Shown one piece after another: positions 1 to 9,167 of a stretch of 20,209 nt of DNA. The notes under the pieces are model-generated. The model saw only the letters and a program-made list of their open reading frames with translations, searched no databases and was not told the origin of the DNA. Both the position numbers and the translations under genes were made by a program. Within the stretch, counting starts at the first letter, position 1; each line of letters begins with the position of its first letter. Source of the stretch: Pelargonium nanum (taxonomy: Eukaryota > Streptophyta > Magnoliopsida > Geraniales > Geraniaceae); contig JAYMTF010001990.1 of the NCBI GenBank assembly GCA_036897485.1, positions 1 through 20,209 of the forward strand. Reading direction: 5' to 3'.

Positions 1-444
1 ATATATATATATATATAATGAGAGCGGAGATGACAACGAGACGTCTAAAAAATGATTGTACAAGATAAGCTAGTAGTGATGATAAAATTAACGAAATAAT
101 AAAATTAATCAGGTCAAATATGTTCTATGTTCTCTTTTTTGACAACAAGGTCAAATATGTTAAACATGTATTTATTCAAAACATGATAAAGCGATAAATA
201 AAAATTGAACCACTGCCGATCGAAAAGAGATCGACTGTAGTTTAAATGAAGAACTTTGATATATAAAAATAAAATTAGAGAGAAGAGAAGACGATTAGAG
301 TTTTCAGAATGTAGATAATATAATAACTTTTATTTACCACATAATAATACAATTATTTATATGCATAATAAATATGTTTTGAAAAAAATATAAAAAGTTT
401 AGTTTTTTCGATAGTGGGAGTATAGATTAGCATTTTGAGGTGTA
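1..444. other. AT-rich intergenic flank, no gene seen
   Basis: This stretch is strongly AT-rich and has no plausible coding frame. It opens with an (AT)n microsatellite at about 1-17 that runs off the window edge. A short inverted pair, gatcg/cgatc type, lies around 220-235. The sequence gtgggagta near 414-422 resembles a Stowaway end, but no partner end was found upstream. It is distal upstream DNA of the LTV1 gene. Confidence 0.6.
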
Positions 445-452
445 TTTATACC

Positions 453-716
453 TAGAGTTGGCAAAATAGAATTGACCCGTCCGTCGGGTACCCAAAACCA
501 ACCCTGTCTTTGCGCGGGTTTGGGTCTAAATTTATCAACCCAAAAAAACAGATCGAGTTCGGATTGGATAATTATAAATTTTCAAGTCAGGTATACTCAC
601 ACAAAATAATAGATTTTATGCTTAAAATCCGAAATCCAACCTACAACCTTAAGGGTCGGGTTAAGTTTCACCAAACTGAACCCGACCCTACCCTATCCAA
701 AAATTTGCCACCACTA
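453..716. mobile_element. hAT-like MITE in the LTV1 upstream region
   Basis: The left end reads tagagttggcaaa (453-465). The reverse complement of the right end reads tagtggtggcaaa (716-704), so 11 of 13 bases of the terminal inverted repeat match. Direct flanks are tttatacc (445-452) and tttatacg (717-724), an 8-bp target-site duplication with 7 of 8 identical. An 8-bp duplication and a TAGNGNTGGCAAA-type end are typical of hAT-superfamily non-autonomous elements in plants. At 264 bp with no transposase frame it is a MITE. The interior is rich in cgggt/acccg words, as in many plant hAT MITEs. The open frame that crosses its right end (510-836) is not a gene. Confidence 0.8.
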
Positions 717-720
717 TTTA

Positions 721-795
721 TACGATCGAAAACTGGTGACTCATTTGTTGCAGTATCTTTCACTGACAGAGACCCGGGTTCGAGTCGCATAAGCG
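721..795 (+). repeat. possible tRNA-derived (SINE-like) remnant with a B-box-like motif
   Basis: The bases ggttcgagtc at 777-786 match the pol III B-box core (GGTTCGANTC). They follow a tRNA-like stretch beginning ggtgactcat near 735. The T-stem does not pair properly and no complete cloverleaf can be drawn, so this is not a tRNA gene. A degraded SINE head is possible, but chance is also possible. It lies immediately downstream of the MITE. Confidence 0.25.
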
Positions 796-846
796 GAAAA
801 TCAATATTTTATTCGTTATTTTTGGCGGCGATTTGAATCAATCATC

Positions 847-865
847 TAGGGTTTATAGATAAACC
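847..865. promoter_or_regulatory. telo-box within a perfect dyad, LTV1 promoter
   Basis: TAGGGTTT at 847-854 is the reverse complement of the plant telo-box AAACCCTA. Telo-boxes are enriched in promoters of ribosomal-protein and ribosome-biogenesis genes, which fits the LTV1 gene starting about 120 bp downstream. The last five bases overlap a perfect dyad, GGTTTAT-AG-ATAAACC (850-865). A pyrimidine-rich run follows (864-900), a common setting for plant transcription starts. I saw no site II element (TGGGCY) next to it. The motif is seen directly; its function is inferred. Confidence 0.6.
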
Positions 866-976
866 TCCCCTCTCCTCCTACTCAGTCCATCTCCATCTGT
901 AGATTTCAATAATCGCTGTTCTGCTTCTACAGTTTTTCGTCTAACTCTCTGTATCCATTCTTTTTTCGAACTCAAT

Positions 977-3900
977 ATGGGGAGGAAGAAGAAATTCATC
1001 GACAAGAAAAAAGCCGCGACCTTCCAGTTGATGGCTCGCGACTCCTCCGACCCCTGTTACGACGAATCGGTACCCGGCAGCGAACGAATTTTCGTCCGAG
1101 TCGACAACAACGTCTCTTACAACGTTGACACCTTCGACGAGCACTACGAAAGCTGCGACGACGATGAAAACGATCCTAATTCGATATTCGCCGACGCTCC
1201 CGGAGACGACGACGACGGAGCGGAGGGTGAGACGTCTCACGGGATGCAGAGCCGGCAGCAGAGGCCGGCCGGAAGGGCGGCGTTGCCTGACAATGTGAGG
1301 AAGGAGATTTTGGAACTGGGGTTTCCTGATGACGGCTATAATTATTTGATTCACTTGAGAGAGATTAAGAATACTGGAGGCGGTTCTGCGTTTTTCAGCA
1401 ATCCTAAAGCCAAGCTTGAGCCTCTCCCAAATGATGTCAAGGTTAGTTTTTCTTTATTTATAGATTTGAGCTCTTTGACTGTAAATTGATGTGCTGTGTT
1501 TTTCATTGAGATCGAAATGCTTAAGTCTAGCCAAGCTATGCCTATAAGCTGATTATTTATATTGTGATAGCATTTAAAAAATATATATTGGGAGCTGAGG
1601 GAGGTGTAAGCTTGATTGTGATGATGGAATTTATTGAGGAATTGATCAAGATTTGTGTTTTTTAGGCATATGATGCGTCAAGAATACCGGTTCCAGAAGT
1701 GAAGGCCGCTGATCCGGATGAAAAGTCCATATACAAGGTTGCTGCAAGGAGTGTTGGTGTTAAGATTAAGAAGGCTGTTGATCCTGAGGTGGCTGCTTTG
1801 CTTGATGATGACAGTGATTTATCAAGGTTTGGTTCCGACGTAGAGGATTTGGAGGAAGATTTTATAGTGCTAGCTAATGCTCCCGAAGAAGGGGAGGAAT
1901 TGGAAGTAGAGGAATTTGAAGTGGAGGATTTGGACATGGATGGGAAGGTTAATTTGGTGGAGGAAGCCAAAGTGAGCAGAAATGCAGCTAAAGAGTTCCA
2001 TTTTGATGGGCATCAAGATACTGCAGTTGGTCACAGCGCTGTGGTTGAAGATAGAAATGACCGTGTTGACCTTCCTTGCGAGAAGGACCGACCACGCCGT
2101 CTCCTGGATGAGCAGTTTGATATGGTGAGATCCCATCCCACTTTCGCCCTTTATCTAATTAAAGAACATACCCGATCATTAAGTATCATTGGTGAAAGTG
2201 CAAGGTGCTAAAATCAGTTTAATTTAGTAAAAAACTTTATGTTAAAGATAATTATATTTATAATTTGTTGTGTTTTTGGTTAAGTCCCGCCCTTTCTATT
2301 TATGTGAAAGAAAGTCTACTGTTTCCAACTTCCGCAAACCTTTCTTTAGTACATCCTTCTTGCTTGACTAGACTGTACTAATGCAGAATGCATCATTCAT
2401 TTAAAGAAATATCTTCGAGAAAAATCCGGTATTCATGAAACGCAAGTAACAAAATAGAATAGAATATCAATATGACCCTTAGATGTTAAAAAAAGAAGCC
2501 TTTTCTTGTTCACCTCCTCAGATGAAATTGGATAGATTAAATGGTCTGAATGCAAGATGGACCTCTGAAATCGATATTTATGTAAGTCAAAAGCTTATCA
2601 AAAGAGCCTATTAGCTGTTCAATAGCTAGCAGCCTTTTATCCAAGGTAAGATCAAATGGGTGGTCGGCTTTGCACAGCTGCAAAGAGTAGCCAATTTTAG
2701 CTGGCTTAATTTAGAACCAGCATCTTAAGTTAGAATGATAGATTCTTCTTGGTTAATGCAAGCTATTTTCGTGAATTTTTCTGATGTCTAGCTATGGCCC
2801 TTGTTTCTTTGCTAAAATACTGTCTAAAATTTCATGTAATTCTGTTATCTGCAGCATAAAAGTTTAAGGTCTATTTTAGTTTTGATGAAAAGTCAACATT
2901 CTTAAAATATATTTGCATGTAAGTTGTAATTGTCTCAGACAGTTTTTTGGTTCTTGGGATTGTTTTGATTGAACTCTATTGCATAGAGTGTATTCGTTGT
3001 GCTCCTGTGCCAGCTGTAATAGTTTGCAGATGTTATTATTTATGATGACTTCTGGCATGCTGGACACCAATTAGAGAAAGTCTGTTGTTTTCGAGTGCAA
3101 TTAGTGGCTACTGCAACAGAAGCAGAGGACCAAGTCACTTCCTCACTCCCTTTTAAGGTGTAGGTGTAAGATTTATGTACGTAGTGTGCTATTGATATGC
3201 ATTTTGCTCTAAAAAAAAGAGGAAATCTTCTTTGGTACCTGTATAATTATGTTTCTGGAGACACATCCATTGATTTTCGTTTCTTTAGTTGAGAACTGAA
3301 AGCTGTGATGCTCATATTATATGCACGATACATGAGTTTCCACTGTTTCACCATGTTGGATGTCATTTGTTGCAAGAGCTTGTTGTCACGAGGGAGATGT
3401 TTTTTCTTCCAGATTGGGTGCAACAAGTTCCAGGCTGTTTTCTGTGTCCTTGAGCTGGTAAAAGGATTGGTCCACAATTGATAGACATAATTGAACCGAT
3501 GTTAATTTTTACATTCATCATTGTTGCTATTGTATCCTTTTCAATTTTAGAAGCTTTTTGCATCCCATAGAAACTCTTTGTCCTGCGGTTTGTCTTCTTA
3601 TTTGACGGCCATTATTCTTGTTACATGAAATTTCTGTTATCTTACTCTTTTGTTCATCACAGCTTGAGCTTCAAGAATATGGCAGTGACAGTGATGATGG
3701 TTATATTGTGGAGGAAGATGATTCTCGCATAGAGAGGCTGAATCATGCACTTAATGACCGCGAGATGGATGACATGGAACTTGATGGCAAATATAGAGCT
3801 CCTGGAGATATATTGCGTAACAGTGAAGGACCGATAAGTAAAGAACCACTAGAAGATGCAGCTGATGTTATTCGTCGTTGTGTGGAATATGGTGAGAAGT

Positions 3901-4629
3901 ATGATAACGAAACCCAAGAAGATGTGGTGATTGTAGAGGAGGAGAGTAGTGATGAGTCAGAAGTGTGGGATTGCGAAACAGTCATATCTACTTATTCAAA
4001 TCTTGATAACCATCCTGGGAAAATTGGAGCTCCAGAAATAGCTAGAAAAAAGACGTTGTCTCAAACAGTCTTTGGAGCATTGAGTTCCACCAATCAAATG
4101 ATTACTCTTCGTGGAAAAGAGAGGCTCCCTGTGGATTTTCTGCCTCAGCGAAAAGCAGTTACTGAGAAGACAAAGGATGTGAGTCGTTTGAAAACGGAGC
4201 AGCCAAAAAAGAAACTCATTGGCCAGGAGACAAAGGAGGAGAAGAAAGAACGCAAGGTATTTTTTCTCTTCGATTTCTGGTGTTGTGTGTGAGAAGTTGG
4301 GAAGGCAACATAAGAGCCAAGTCATCACCATCCTTCCATTTTGTTGCAAATAGCCATAGTGAGGGAAAAATGGAAGGGAAAAATTCCGTGTTTATTTATG
4401 TTCTGTTGTTTTGTGCAATCATAAGTTGGTTTTATTTCTTTTCCAGTTCACTCCAATTTATGCATTGATATTAATGTTTTGAGTTCTGTGCATGCAGTCT
4501 GCTTTGAAGGAGGAACGGCGTGAGTCACGTCGTGTTAAAAAAGAAATAAAGGGGCTATATAAGTGTGAAGGGCAGCGTGCACAGAAAGCTGTTGCTATAT
4601 CTGGCCCGTCATCCATTCATCTTACCTGA
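977..4629 (+). CDS. LTV1: LTV1 homologue, 40S ribosomal subunit assembly factor (4 exons)
   Basis: Exons are 977-1441, 1666-2124, 3663-4256 and 4498-4629. All introns are GT/AG and phase 0, and the joined product is 549 aa. The start opens with MGRKKKFIDKKKA, the typical LTV1 N-terminus, followed by the conserved stretch around DPCYDESVPGSERIF. Exon 2 gives a very acidic middle that ends RRLLDEQFDM and joins directly to LELQEYGSDSDDGY of exon 3. Exon 3 carries the conserved WDCETVISTYSNLDNHPG block. Exon 4 is a Lys/Arg-rich tail (KEERRESRRVKKEIKGLYK). In yeast and animals LTV1 binds pre-40S particles near Rps3/Rps20 and Enp1, helps form the subunit beak, and is released after casein kinase 1 phosphorylation; the plant role is inferred from homology. 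The telo-box upstream fits co-regulation with ribosome genes. It converges with the small minus-strand gene at 5037-5405. No canonical AATAAA was seen between them. Confidence 0.93.
2125..3662 (+). other. long intron 2 of LTV1
   Basis: This 1,538-nt intron runs from GTGAGA after codon ATG (2122-2124) to ...TTCATCACAG before exon 3. It is AT-rich and T-rich near its 3' end, as usual for plant introns. I found no exon-like frame, inverted repeats or recognisable transposon in it. Open frames on the minus strand here (2876-3070, 3247-3563) have no family resemblance that I can see. Confidence 0.8.
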
Positions 4630-5036
4630 GCAGTTCAATAATCAAACAATCTTGCAAATGAAAATCAGGATTGATGCATCTTATAGAGAGGCTACAATTA
4701 GTTATTTATTTCATGATGAGATTTTGTGTTTTGGGAGGCTATGTTTAGAAGTTTCATCAACTAAAATGTATGGACAACTTTAGACATTTCTCTGTTATTG
4801 TGCTTGTTTGGTAATTAGTAAAATGATCTTTATATTATCTTCCTTCTTTATCCTTTTGGGGCATAATCAGTGATTTCCAGTATTGAACTTGCTACATGAA
4901 CAGATTGTCTCTTTCCCTGTTGAATAGTAATAATTCAATAATATGTATTTCTAACACATCTGAAATAGTCTAGCCAACATTAAAAGACTAATGCGAAAGG
5001 AAAATGGATTATGAAGCAAAATGCTGCAGTGTCGAT

Positions 5037-5405
5037 CTAGCTTTCTCCTGAACGGAAAGCTGGAGCAGAAGACGGAAATGAATCTGAAGCAGTAGAAACG
5101 AAAGAGCTCTCTGCGTGGGGGACGGGAGCATAAGAGCCTTGACCAGGACTGGGTGCTGGATCCCAAATCCCATAATCCTCTTCCCAAGCCATTGACTGAA
5201 CCTGGTTGTGCTCTTCTCCGCCTTTCGTAGCCTTGTCCTTGAGCAGAGGGACTGGAAAAGCTGTTGTTGATGGTGTTAGAGGCAACGAAGCTGCTGTCGA
5301 GGATGATGAAGAAGAAGAAGATACAATTGCAACCATGGTCATTATTTTCCATATAAACACCATGATCATGCAGGAAATGTGCACAACTGACCTAAAAGCT
5401 GGCAT
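5037..5405 (-). CDS. unrecognised small protein with hydrophobic N-terminus, possible secreted peptide precursor
   Basis: The frame encodes 122 aa and I do not recognise the family. Residues 7-28 are hydrophobic and Met/Ile/Val-rich, broken by Lys20. They could be a signal peptide or an N-terminal anchor, particularly if translation starts at Met13 or Met15. A run of eight serines follows (29-36), then a Ser/Thr/Pro-rich linker, a charged stretch (55-67), and a distinctive segment 74-97, with WEEDYGIWDPAPSPGQG at 74-90 and YAPVPH at 92-97. Tyr78 has three acidic residues before it (E75, E76, D77), the pattern used by tyrosylprotein sulfotransferase, and the following Pro-rich stretch could carry hydroxyproline. 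That layout resembles plant peptide-hormone precursors, but the segment does not match PSK, PSY, RGF, CIF, CEP or PIP signatures as I know them. The gene has a single exon and is tail-to-tail with LTV1. It may be real but is unproven; coding quality was judged by eye only. Confidence 0.55.
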   Translation of the reverse strand: MPAFRSVVHISCMIMVFIWKIMTMVAIVSSSSSSSSTAASLPLTPSTTAFPVPLLKDKATKGGEEHNQVQSMAWEEDYGIWDPAPSPGQGSYAPVPHAESSFVSTASDSFPSSAPAFRSGES

Positions 5406-6654
5406 GATCTGAGCTTTCTTGATATCTGATTACACTTGGTAGCTCATGCTTTCGTTTAGGTGCTAATTTTGCACAATTATCTTAATTTGTAGCAGTGTCG
5501 TATAAGCATTGCCAATTTCTGATAAGTGAAACTGGTCTTCCACTCTCACTCACACTCATTGGATGACATACGCATCATTTTTGCATGTACTTTTGTTTAA
5601 AAAAAAAACAAAAAACAAAATATGGCTGCTAAAAAGTTATCAGAGTTGTGCTTCCAAAGAAGTGGTGAGTCTAGTATTTGAACAATTTTAAAGTTCAACA
5701 CAAATAACAAGATTAGAAAGAGTAGAGAGTACAAATATATTTCTCATAAGCCTTCGTCTGATAGGTCCTGTGTTCTTTATAAAGAAGAGATACCCTTATT
5801 TACAGAATCTGTAGCTTCACCTTAGAATGTTTTGAAAGAGAAGCTTATGAAACTATACGTTTTATTCATGAAGAATCTGTCCTACCACTTCCAAAGAATG
5901 AAGGACAATATTGGAATCACAAAACGATTTAGTGAAATACGGTATAATTAAAGATTAAACATCTTCATAATTTACTTCTTGTTACTATCTTTCAGATGTA
6001 TAAAATTTGAGCTAGCATTCAGAGCCTATTCCACTAGTAACTGATGTGTTGATAGAAATAATAACAGGACTAGGCCATGATCATACTTGTTTGCTGTCAA
6101 AAGGGTTCTTTTGGATTTCTTGGGGGGGTTTTCTGGGCATGAGTTTACTTCAAGTTCAATGATGTACACACATGCTTATGAAAAAAAAAATGAAGCACAC
6201 ACATTCAGAATCAATAACAATAATTACCACAGATCAGCACAGCACCACTATCAAATCAATACACACATGCACAAAGAAATGCAGATATGGATATAAATTA
6301 TATTTAGCTCAGGCCATGATGTCTTTCTTTTTTTCTTCCTCTAGTTGCTTCATCCTCAAGGGAATCACTGGCCTACTACAACTCAACTTGCCTCATTAGC
6401 AGTAATCAAAACCTTGATTCCTCTCTCTCTAGCTTCATCAGAATCTGATAGTCTCTTTCAGCAACTAATTTAAAACAAATTATATTTTATCACCATAGTT
6501 CATTGTAGCACAATGTTTGTTATTCTGACATAGAATTTCTCATTTTCACTCACAAACTTAGAAATCAGTGAAGATACACAGTTAAGTAGATGGAGATAGA
6601 AGAACAGAAGTACTGCATTTGCAGCTGCAAGGTGTATCAGAACAAACTTGATGA
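5406..6654. other. intergenic region, no gene recognised
   Basis: This is AT-rich sequence between the small minus-strand gene and the EF-hand/TPR gene. It must contain the promoter of the small gene. A TATAAA-like word in ctttataaag (about 5774-5783) lies 370 bp upstream of its start, too far to assign with confidence. An A-rich tract (5600-5625) and another (6181-6190) are present. The open frames at 6087-6399 are low-complexity and resemble no protein known to me. Confidence 0.6.
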
Positions 6655-6660
6655 TTTATT
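6655..6660 (-). terminator. candidate poly(A) signal of the EF-hand/TPR gene
   Basis: The plus-strand TTTATT reads AATAAA on the minus strand, about 100 nt past the stop codon at 6759-6761. This is a normal distance for a plant 3' UTR. Plant poly(A) signals are loose, so this is only a candidate. Confidence 0.4.
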
Positions 6661-6758
6661 ATACAAGAGCAAGAAGATCAGAGACACATTCATTAACTAT
6701 ATATTTCACACTGAACAACTAAAGTAGAATGATAGTACAGGAACAACAAAATAAATGG

Positions 6759-9167
6759 TCAACTAGCTACAGATTTTTTATGGGATTGCAAATTAAAGCA
6801 CAAGCACTTATCTTTCATTGCTTCCGCCTCACTTCCATATTCTTTGAATCTGTACTCTTCCTGCTTAAAGTTGGGAGGCACCTTTCCCTCACTGTAGCAT
6901 TGGTTACACAGACTAAAATGGGATTTCATCTCCCTGAATCGGGAGCCAATAACTGGGTAACGGCAAGCTGAGCAAATATGGCTACCATGACGGTTCCTGT
7001 CCCCAATTTCAAGCTTCACCAGAGTGGACATGATACCAAAACCCCAATCTGTATCATCAAACATTATGAGAAACTCTGAGAAAGACAGCCTCGTACCATC
7101 GTCTGTTTCTCCATGGACTTCCAACATTTCACTAACTCCTTGCGATGGAAAATAGATAGCCCTCAACATTTTGATGTAACCAACAGCATCGGCTTTCTTA
7201 ATCTGAGAACTACCTTCATTCACAGGACGCCATAGAAGAGCATCGAAGGCAACCCGTTTTCGCTTCTCTGAAGATCCGCCACATATAGGAGCAATAACAG
7301 CAAATAGCATACCCAAGTCTACCCTGCCTGAGCCAGTATCATCTAAGACAGACAGAATCCTTTCATTTATGGCTTTGACAGCTCCTTGAAAGGTTTCAGG
7401 CTTTAGAAAATTTAGTAACTTGCGAAGAACTTCTTCCAAGTTAGGCTTGCGTATGGATTTCACAGGAACACCACTGCCAGAATAAGACACTGGCACTTCG
7501 TGGTTCATTTCCTTCTTCAGAAGCTCTACATCACAGCGATACAACCTGGTAACCCTCTGAAAAGCCCTAATTTGAAGAGCACTAGCTAATTCTGGCCTGA
7601 ATGTAGTTCTATCCCCCAGTGTCTTAAATTTTGAGGGTTCCACAATCACAAAAGCTGCCTCTCCACTGGCACCTCCATTGGTCTTCATCTTCTTCTTCTG
7701 AAGCTGTTTCAAATGTGATACAGCATCATGCAATTCAACCCTGTTTGTCATTTTCAATGCTTCCTTCAGAGCTTTTTTAGCTTCCTCAGTTTCCCTGGCC
7801 CCCAACAAGGACACAGCTTTGTTGAGCTGTGCTCGCCAATGGTTAGGCCAGACGGCTAAAACCCTAGTGTACATCTCTGAAGCTCTCTGAAACCTACCAA
7901 GGTCCATATAAAGCCCACCCAAATTGTACAATGCATCCACATGACCAGGATTAAGATCAATAGCTTTCTGAAACACCTCAATTGCCCTCTCATCCTCACC
8001 TATTGCATGCAATGACGAAGCCAAATCACAATGGGCGTCGGCATAGTCAGGTTTCATAAAAATAGCCTCTTCCAAGGCCTTCACTGCAGCCCTGTATTCC
8101 CCTACCCCGAAAAGGGCACTCCCTAGGAGTTTCAATGCTCTAAAATGTGTTGGACAAAGAATTGCGGCTTCTCTATAATACTCACAAGCACTCAAAACCA
8201 TACCTTCACCTTCGAGGGCAATCCCGAGGTTGACATAAATCTGAGGAAGCAAGTAAGCCCACTGATTGCCACCAGCCTCGGCCGCTTCAAGCGCCAACAA
8301 GAACTCCTCCTTCGACTCCTTGTGCTTCCCGAGAACATACAAGCAATTTCCAGCTCTGAAATGCGGCCTCACATCCACAGGCTGCAACTCACAAGCCCTC
8401 TTGAAGCTCACCAAGGACTCCTTGAACAGCTGGTGCTCATAAAGAACCCTGCCAATGGCCATATGTCCATCAAATGCTTCTTCTCTGGACCTCGCGCCAT
8501 CGGCACGGCTCCTCAGAACCCCCAATTCCTTCACAAACAGTGCATAATCGTGGCCGGACTCTTCCCAAAACACCCTCTTCTCCGAAATCTCCGTCGACGG
8601 TCCCAATTCCCTCGACCATCCGGCGTCCGAATAGGTATCGAAATTGTCCCCTTTCATCATCTTCCCGTCCTTGGCCTGCTTCGCCTTCAGTCTCTTCACC
8701 AGAATCTCCAAATCGTCCACAATCTTCCACGTATCGTCGAACACAATCCCGTGATTCGGCGACACCGCCCACGCCGCCGTCCGCTGCTTCTTCTGCGTCT
8801 CCACCAGCCTCTCATCCACAATCGACGACGACGACGCCTCCGAGACCAAGGAAATCCCTTTCGCGTCATCCAGATTCAGCCCCAGCCCGAGAGCGTCGAA
8901 GTCACGGTCCACGTCTCCGGCGCCGTCGTCGTAGGTCCGGAGGAGACCGTCGTAGGTAAGACCCTTGTCGCCGTCGATGAAATCGCCGTAAGTGCGGAAC
9001 ACTTCGTCGAGGATGGCGTTGATCTGCTCGTCGCTGAACTTGACCCTAGGGTTTACGGCGACGACGAGAGCGGCCATCTCCGCTCTGTCGAGGCCGCCAT
9101 CGCCGTTGGCATCGAATTGCTGGAAAATTCTCTTCACCTTCTCTGATCTGGAGCCTCGAGTCGACAT
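6759..9167 (-). CDS. Ca2+-binding EF-hand/TPR protein with C-terminal zinc-binding motif (At1g05150/At2g32450-like)
   Basis: This is a single uninterrupted frame of 802 aa, the usual length for this plant family (about 800). Residues 19-30, DANGDGGLDRAE, form a canonical EF-hand loop with acidic or polar ligands at 19, 21, 23, 27 and 30. A degenerate partner follows near 65-76. From about 235 to 485 there is a tetratricopeptide array with helix pairs such as ALYNLGGLYMDLGRFQRASE, a protein-docking solenoid. The C-terminal third has two weaker EF-like loops (609-620 and around 689-699) and a CxxC...CxxC motif (C732, C735, C754, C757) resembling a ZZ-type zinc finger. The family is annotated as calcium-binding TPR protein; partners and process are not known to me. 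The first ATG was chosen because the N-terminus aligns with the family start. The 5' half of the coding sequence (about 8,450-9,150) is clearly more GC-rich than the 3' half, which creates long antisense open frames that are not genes. Confidence 0.93.
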   Translation of the reverse strand: MSTRGSRSEKVKRIFQQFDANGDGGLDRAEMAALVVAVNPRVKFSDEQINAILDEVFRTYGDFIDGDKGLTYDGLLRTYDDGAGDVDRDFDALGLGLNLDDAKGISLVSEASSSSIVDERLVETQKKQRTAAWAVSPNHGIVFDDTWKIVDDLEILVKRLKAKQAKDGKMMKGDNFDTYSDAGWSRELGPSTEISEKRVFWEESGHDYALFVKELGVLRSRADGARSREEAFDGHMAIGRVLYEHQLFKESLVSFKRACELQPVDVRPHFRAGNCLYVLGKHKESKEEFLLALEAAEAGGNQWAYLLPQIYVNLGIALEGEGMVLSACEYYREAAILCPTHFRALKLLGSALFGVGEYRAAVKALEEAIFMKPDYADAHCDLASSLHAIGEDERAIEVFQKAIDLNPGHVDALYNLGGLYMDLGRFQRASEMYTRVLAVWPNHWRAQLNKAVSLLGARETEEAKKALKEALKMTNRVELHDAVSHLKQLQKKKMKTNGGASGEAAFVIVEPSKFKTLGDRTTFRPELASALQIRAFQRVTRLYRCDVELLKKEMNHEVPVSYSGSGVPVKSIRKPNLEEVLRKLLNFLKPETFQGAVKAINERILSVLDDTGSGRVDLGMLFAVIAPICGGSSEKRKRVAFDALLWRPVNEGSSQIKKADAVGYIKMLRAIYFPSQGVSEMLEVHGETDDGTRLSFSEFLIMFDDTDWGFGIMSTLVKLEIGDRNRHGSHICSACRYPVIGSRFREMKSHFSLCNQCYSEGKVPPNFKQEEYRFKEYGSEAEAMKDKCLCFNLQSHKKSVAS

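Noticed and set aside
412..423. Stowaway-like end (gtgggagtata) near the left edge
   Set aside because: No matching partner end with a TA flank was found within 1-411, so a MITE call cannot be supported.
510..836. 108-codon open frame on the plus strand
   Set aside because: It begins inside the hAT MITE and crosses its right end; the protein has no recognisable features.
941..1354. 137-codon open frame antisense to LTV1 exon 1
   Set aside because: It is a shadow of the acidic LTV1 coding sequence; repeated GAC/GAT codons give Val-rich antisense sequence.
6401..6470. Short minus-strand frame reading LVAERDYQILMKLEREESRF
   Set aside because: It looks protein-like but is closed by stops within about 30 codons, has no clear acceptor site and no neighbouring exon.
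8145..9146. 333-codon open frame antisense to the EF-hand/TPR gene
   Set aside because: It is fully explained by codon bias of the sense gene; the translation is His/Arg/Pro-rich low-complexity sequence with no domain.
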